Source: Knoxdaviesia capensis
Lineage: Eukaryota; Ascomycota; Sordariomycetes; Microascales; Gondwanamycetaceae
DNA: 64,000 nucleotides
Direction of reading: 5' to 3'
Assembly: GCA_001510575.1 (NCBI GenBank)
Contig: LNGK01000008.1
Span: 694,340-758,339 of the forward strand
Position numbers and translations under genes: made by a program. Within the stretch, counting starts at the first letter, position 1; every line of letters begins with the position of its first letter. Positions 61,289 through 64,000 of the stretch are shown piece by piece. Under the pieces are notes generated by a model, which searched no databases, was not told the origin of the DNA, and was given only the letters and a program-made list of their open reading frames with translations.

Positions 61289-62160
61289 ATGGACCCGAAC
61301 GAAAGCAAGAGGATCCTCGCGACGCTGGACGCACATCACCTCCAGAGTGAAGGACTCTGACGCCCTAGCCGCAATCCTGGCGTCCACCGCACCCACAAAC
61401 GTCGACTCCATGAGTCATGAGTCGAGTAAAGGCGAAGATGCTGATATTCCACTTTCACCTAGCGGTTCTCACCGCCGCGGCCGAGGACGACCGGCTCTTC
61501 GTCACTGTTCCGGCGCTGCTGGCCTCACAAGACACGCTGTGCCGCCTTGGGTTTGCAGACAGCCGTGCAGAGGAGATGTGGGCCGAATGGACCAACCGGC
61601 CGGCCACGGGCCCAGGCCGGGCGCTGAACAGCACACCATCGGGCCGCGTCGAAGTGGAGTCCAGAGCCTTCGTTTACTGCGGGGCTGGGCGGCATTGGCG
61701 ACGCCACCAAGGACGACGCCGCGCGCTGGAGAGCGTGCCTCCGGGCTTACAGCATCCGCGATGCAGTCTCGAAGGAGACGGGGGTAAGCTCCAGCGCCTG
61801 TTCTGGCCGAGCCCGCAATAGACGCAGCTGGTCTGGCGGTCGGAGACAGCGCGGTGCCTGCCGAGACCACTGCGAAAACACCGTGATGCGCTGCTCGCGG
61901 TCGGGACCACCAGTGTCGGAGCGCTGAGTGTATACGACGCCACGGCGACTTGGGAAGACGTCCATGATGGGTGCGGTCTCCGTAGCCACACGCCCGACGG
62001 CCACCTCGGCAACCCGGCCACCCAGTATGTTTCCACGGCCAAGAGGAAGGCCGGGAGTGTCTCGTGGAGAGTGGGCGGTTTCACGTCTTTACTCTCACCG
62101 CAGCCGGCGCCAATGCTCTCGTTCGCCAGCACAGATAAGGCGGAAGAAGGGGGAAGCTGA
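61289..62160 (+). pseudogene. Probable decayed protein gene, coding-like pieces in several frames
   Basis: Protein-like segments follow one another on the plus strand but not in one frame. They are MDPNESKRILATLDAHHLQSEG (61289-61357, then stop), DALAAILASTAPTNVDSMSHESSKGEDADIPLSP (to ~61465), LTAAAEDDRLFVTVPALLASQDTLCRLGFADSRAEEMWAEW (to ~61600), WSPEPSFTAGLGGIGDATKDDAARWRACLRAYSIRDAVSKETG (to 61783), and a last open frame 61822-62160 containing DALLAVGTTSVGALSVYDATATWEDVHDG. A GTAAGC donor (61784) and TAG acceptor (61821) could join the last two in phase, but that intron would be only 38 bp. The family is not recognised. A real gene with errors in the sequence is the alternative. Confidence 0.35.
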
Positions 62161-64000
62161 TTTGTGCTCGAGACAAAACATGGAAGCAAACGTGTGTTGA
62201 TTTTTTGATTGTCTGTCAGGTAAGCTCTGGGGCGTTCTTGTCCACCCCTTGGTTGCGCCCCGCCGTTTGCGCGTCGCTCGTGACTGTTCATGAGGAGCAG
62301 TATGCTCGTGGGGGTACGTTCTGCGTAGGTCGTACTCCGTGCAGAAAACAGGACAGAACCGGGCGCCCATTCCGACCTCGGAATATTGAGTATTAGGGGA
62401 AAAAGGGCAGCAGATCGGACTGCTACGACATGACACGACAGCACTACACTGCAGCAGATGACCTGTCCACGCTGGCCTAACGTGCTCTGTTGTTTGTGTG
62501 TCTCTCTGTCTGCCGCCTCCAGCCGCTGCTCGCCCGCGTTTCTCTTGTAAGAACCCGTTTGTAAAGACGACGACTGGCGGTGATGCCTGGGCAATACAAG
62601 AGGCTGCTACTCGTCAAGTACTCGTACGCCGGACGAGTTGTTGCCCATGATATCTCATCACTCTGAACTGTCTGGATTGTCAAGTGTGTCTCTGTTGAAG
62701 AAGAGGGAACTAACATAGCAGAGACAGGAAAAACACACAGCAACGTCAGCTAATCGTCAGACGCCTCCAGAGAATCTAAGAGTGCCACACATACACACCA
62801 CCATACACAGTCGCGCAGCTCCTTGTGCGGGCCATTGTATATGCCCTTTCCATATATACGAGTAGAGACGCCAATCCATGGCACATCTCAGAAGAAGAAG
62901 AAGATAAGTGATAGGTGTTAACGTCGTGAGCCCAACGCTCTCTCCCACGTGTGGACAAGAACGCGAAGAACGAGGAATGTCATGTGTATGTAGCTGCCAT
63001 CTAGCTAATGCATGGATCCACGGGAGGCGGCGTTCTTTGGTGCTTGCTGTGTGTGGTTTGTTGGGCTGGGCCTGGTGGGGTCCGGCTTATCTGCAGGGAC
63101 CGACCCGAAGAGCCTCATTTTCTAATTTCTCTCTTCGGTCTTGATCCGGCGGAAAACTTTTTTATGTTAAGCGAGGGGGGTGATTGTACTGTACACCCTG
63201 CTACATAGCGACCTTTGGGTTTCCAATTTAGCCCATTATGAATAGGTTGCATGCTTGCATGAGGTGGATAGGTCGATACGTGGGATGAGTGAGGACAGAG
63301 CCGGGAGGGAAGACTCCCTGGTGCATTGATAAGGCGAAGAAGCGAGGAGGGGAGGAGGGGGGGACACTTCTCAGCCGGCGTGCATTATATCCAAGTCAGG
63401 GAGAGATAGAGATACGAGTTGAGTCTAGATAGCGGCTACCAAAGGGTCGAAGCGGGCTTAGTTGGCACGTTCACCTACAGAGTGAAGCACAGCTCTTTAG
63501 CGAAGGTTGAGAGTGCGTGAGACAGGGCCTGGGTCTTCCAGACATGTTCCAGAGCCCACACGGGTGTCAAGTTAGAAGAGAAAAAAAAAGAAGCTTTTTT
63601 CTCTTTGGGGGGGGGGCACTAAAATAATAAGGAAGTAATAGGAAAGAAACATGGGCCGTGACGAGCGGTTATCTCGGGTTTCTCTAGCTTTTGTCGGCTT
63701 CTGCCCTGGTCTGTATCCACACGAGGATAAGGCGAGAGAGGAATGAAGACTGAGCATGAGAGAGAGAGAAAGAGAGGGGAGGAGGGGGGTGGTTGGAGCG
63801 GGTAAAATGGACACACGCGCATTTGATAGTGCATGGATGGAGGTCTGCGAATGCTCCCCTTTTTGAAGCGATGCACGTTTTTTTGTTTTGTTTTAGACCT
63901 TGGCCCTAGAGCTGGACATCGATGGACAGGATGGATGTACCGTATGTTCCCACTTGGTGCGAGTGGGACGTGTGAAGCAAGATGAGAGAGAAAGCTTCAC
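62161..64000. other. Right-end region, no gene seen
   Basis: 1.8 kb without recognisable coding, RNA or repeat content apart from short G runs near 63356 and 63607 and a GA-rich stretch near 63756-63790. It may be the promoter or 3' flank of a gene outside the window. Confidence 0.5.

Noticed and set aside
1..64000. CRISPR arrays, prophage, plasmid replication genes, or a secondary-metabolite cluster
   Set aside because: The genes are eukaryotic, intron-bearing and housekeeping; no regularly spaced repeats and no core biosynthetic enzymes were seen.

Overview
The window is nuclear DNA of a filamentous ascomycete (Pezizomycotina). Genes are dense and mostly GC-rich, with short GT-AG introns. 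A dispersed 5S rRNA gene, a tRNA gene with an intron, and a DNA transposon relic carrying the mutation signature of repeat-induced point mutation (RIP) all fit this group. The lanosterol demethylase looks more like the CYP51B type of Sordariomycetes than the Aspergillus/Penicillium forms, so I lean to Sordariomycetes; genus is not determined. All splice models below were derived by reading GT-AG borders and checking that the joined frames are whole codons; none has transcript support.

Layout. 0-16 kb: inorganic pyrophosphatase (partial, minus), tRNA-dihydrouridine synthase Dus2, a MICOS ApoO-family subunit divergent from mitochondrial intermediate peptidase, a nucleolin-like protein, complex I 12 kDa subunit, mitoribosomal mL54 and TAF7. 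15-25 kb: an unrecognised coiled-coil protein, a DUF3074 protein, CYP51, and PCNA divergent from CYP51. 25-33 kb: pyridoxal kinase, dUTPase, a frame-broken VOC/glyoxalase remnant, a probable Fta4-like kinetochore subunit and a triple-KH RNA-binding protein. 33-46 kb: an unrecognised small protein, a 1093-residue coiled-coil protein, mitoribosomal bL33m, a 5S rRNA gene and, 70 bp after it, a 1194-bp TA-flanked transposon relic with near-intact terminal inverted repeats and a RIP-scarred Fot1/pogo-like transposase remnant. 46-64 kb: alanine aminotransferase, proteasome subunit Rpn7, mRNA cap guanine-N7 methyltransferase, an intron-containing tRNA-Ala(CGC), the Miro GTPase Gem1, the WD40 catabolite-repression protein CreC, and a decayed locus near the right end.

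Functional themes. Several genes serve mitochondria (MICOS subunit, Oct1, complex I subunit, mL54, bL33m, Gem1). PCNA and dUTPase lie 3 kb apart and both have an MCB-type ACGCGT box upstream. Telomere-like TTAGGG motifs recur in several promoter-side intergenic regions. No CRISPR array, prophage, plasmid or biosynthetic cluster was seen. The least explained parts are the transposon relic, the repeat-rich flank of the nucleolin-like gene, the paired-telobox palindrome upstream of PCNA and the two unrecognised coiled-coil genes.
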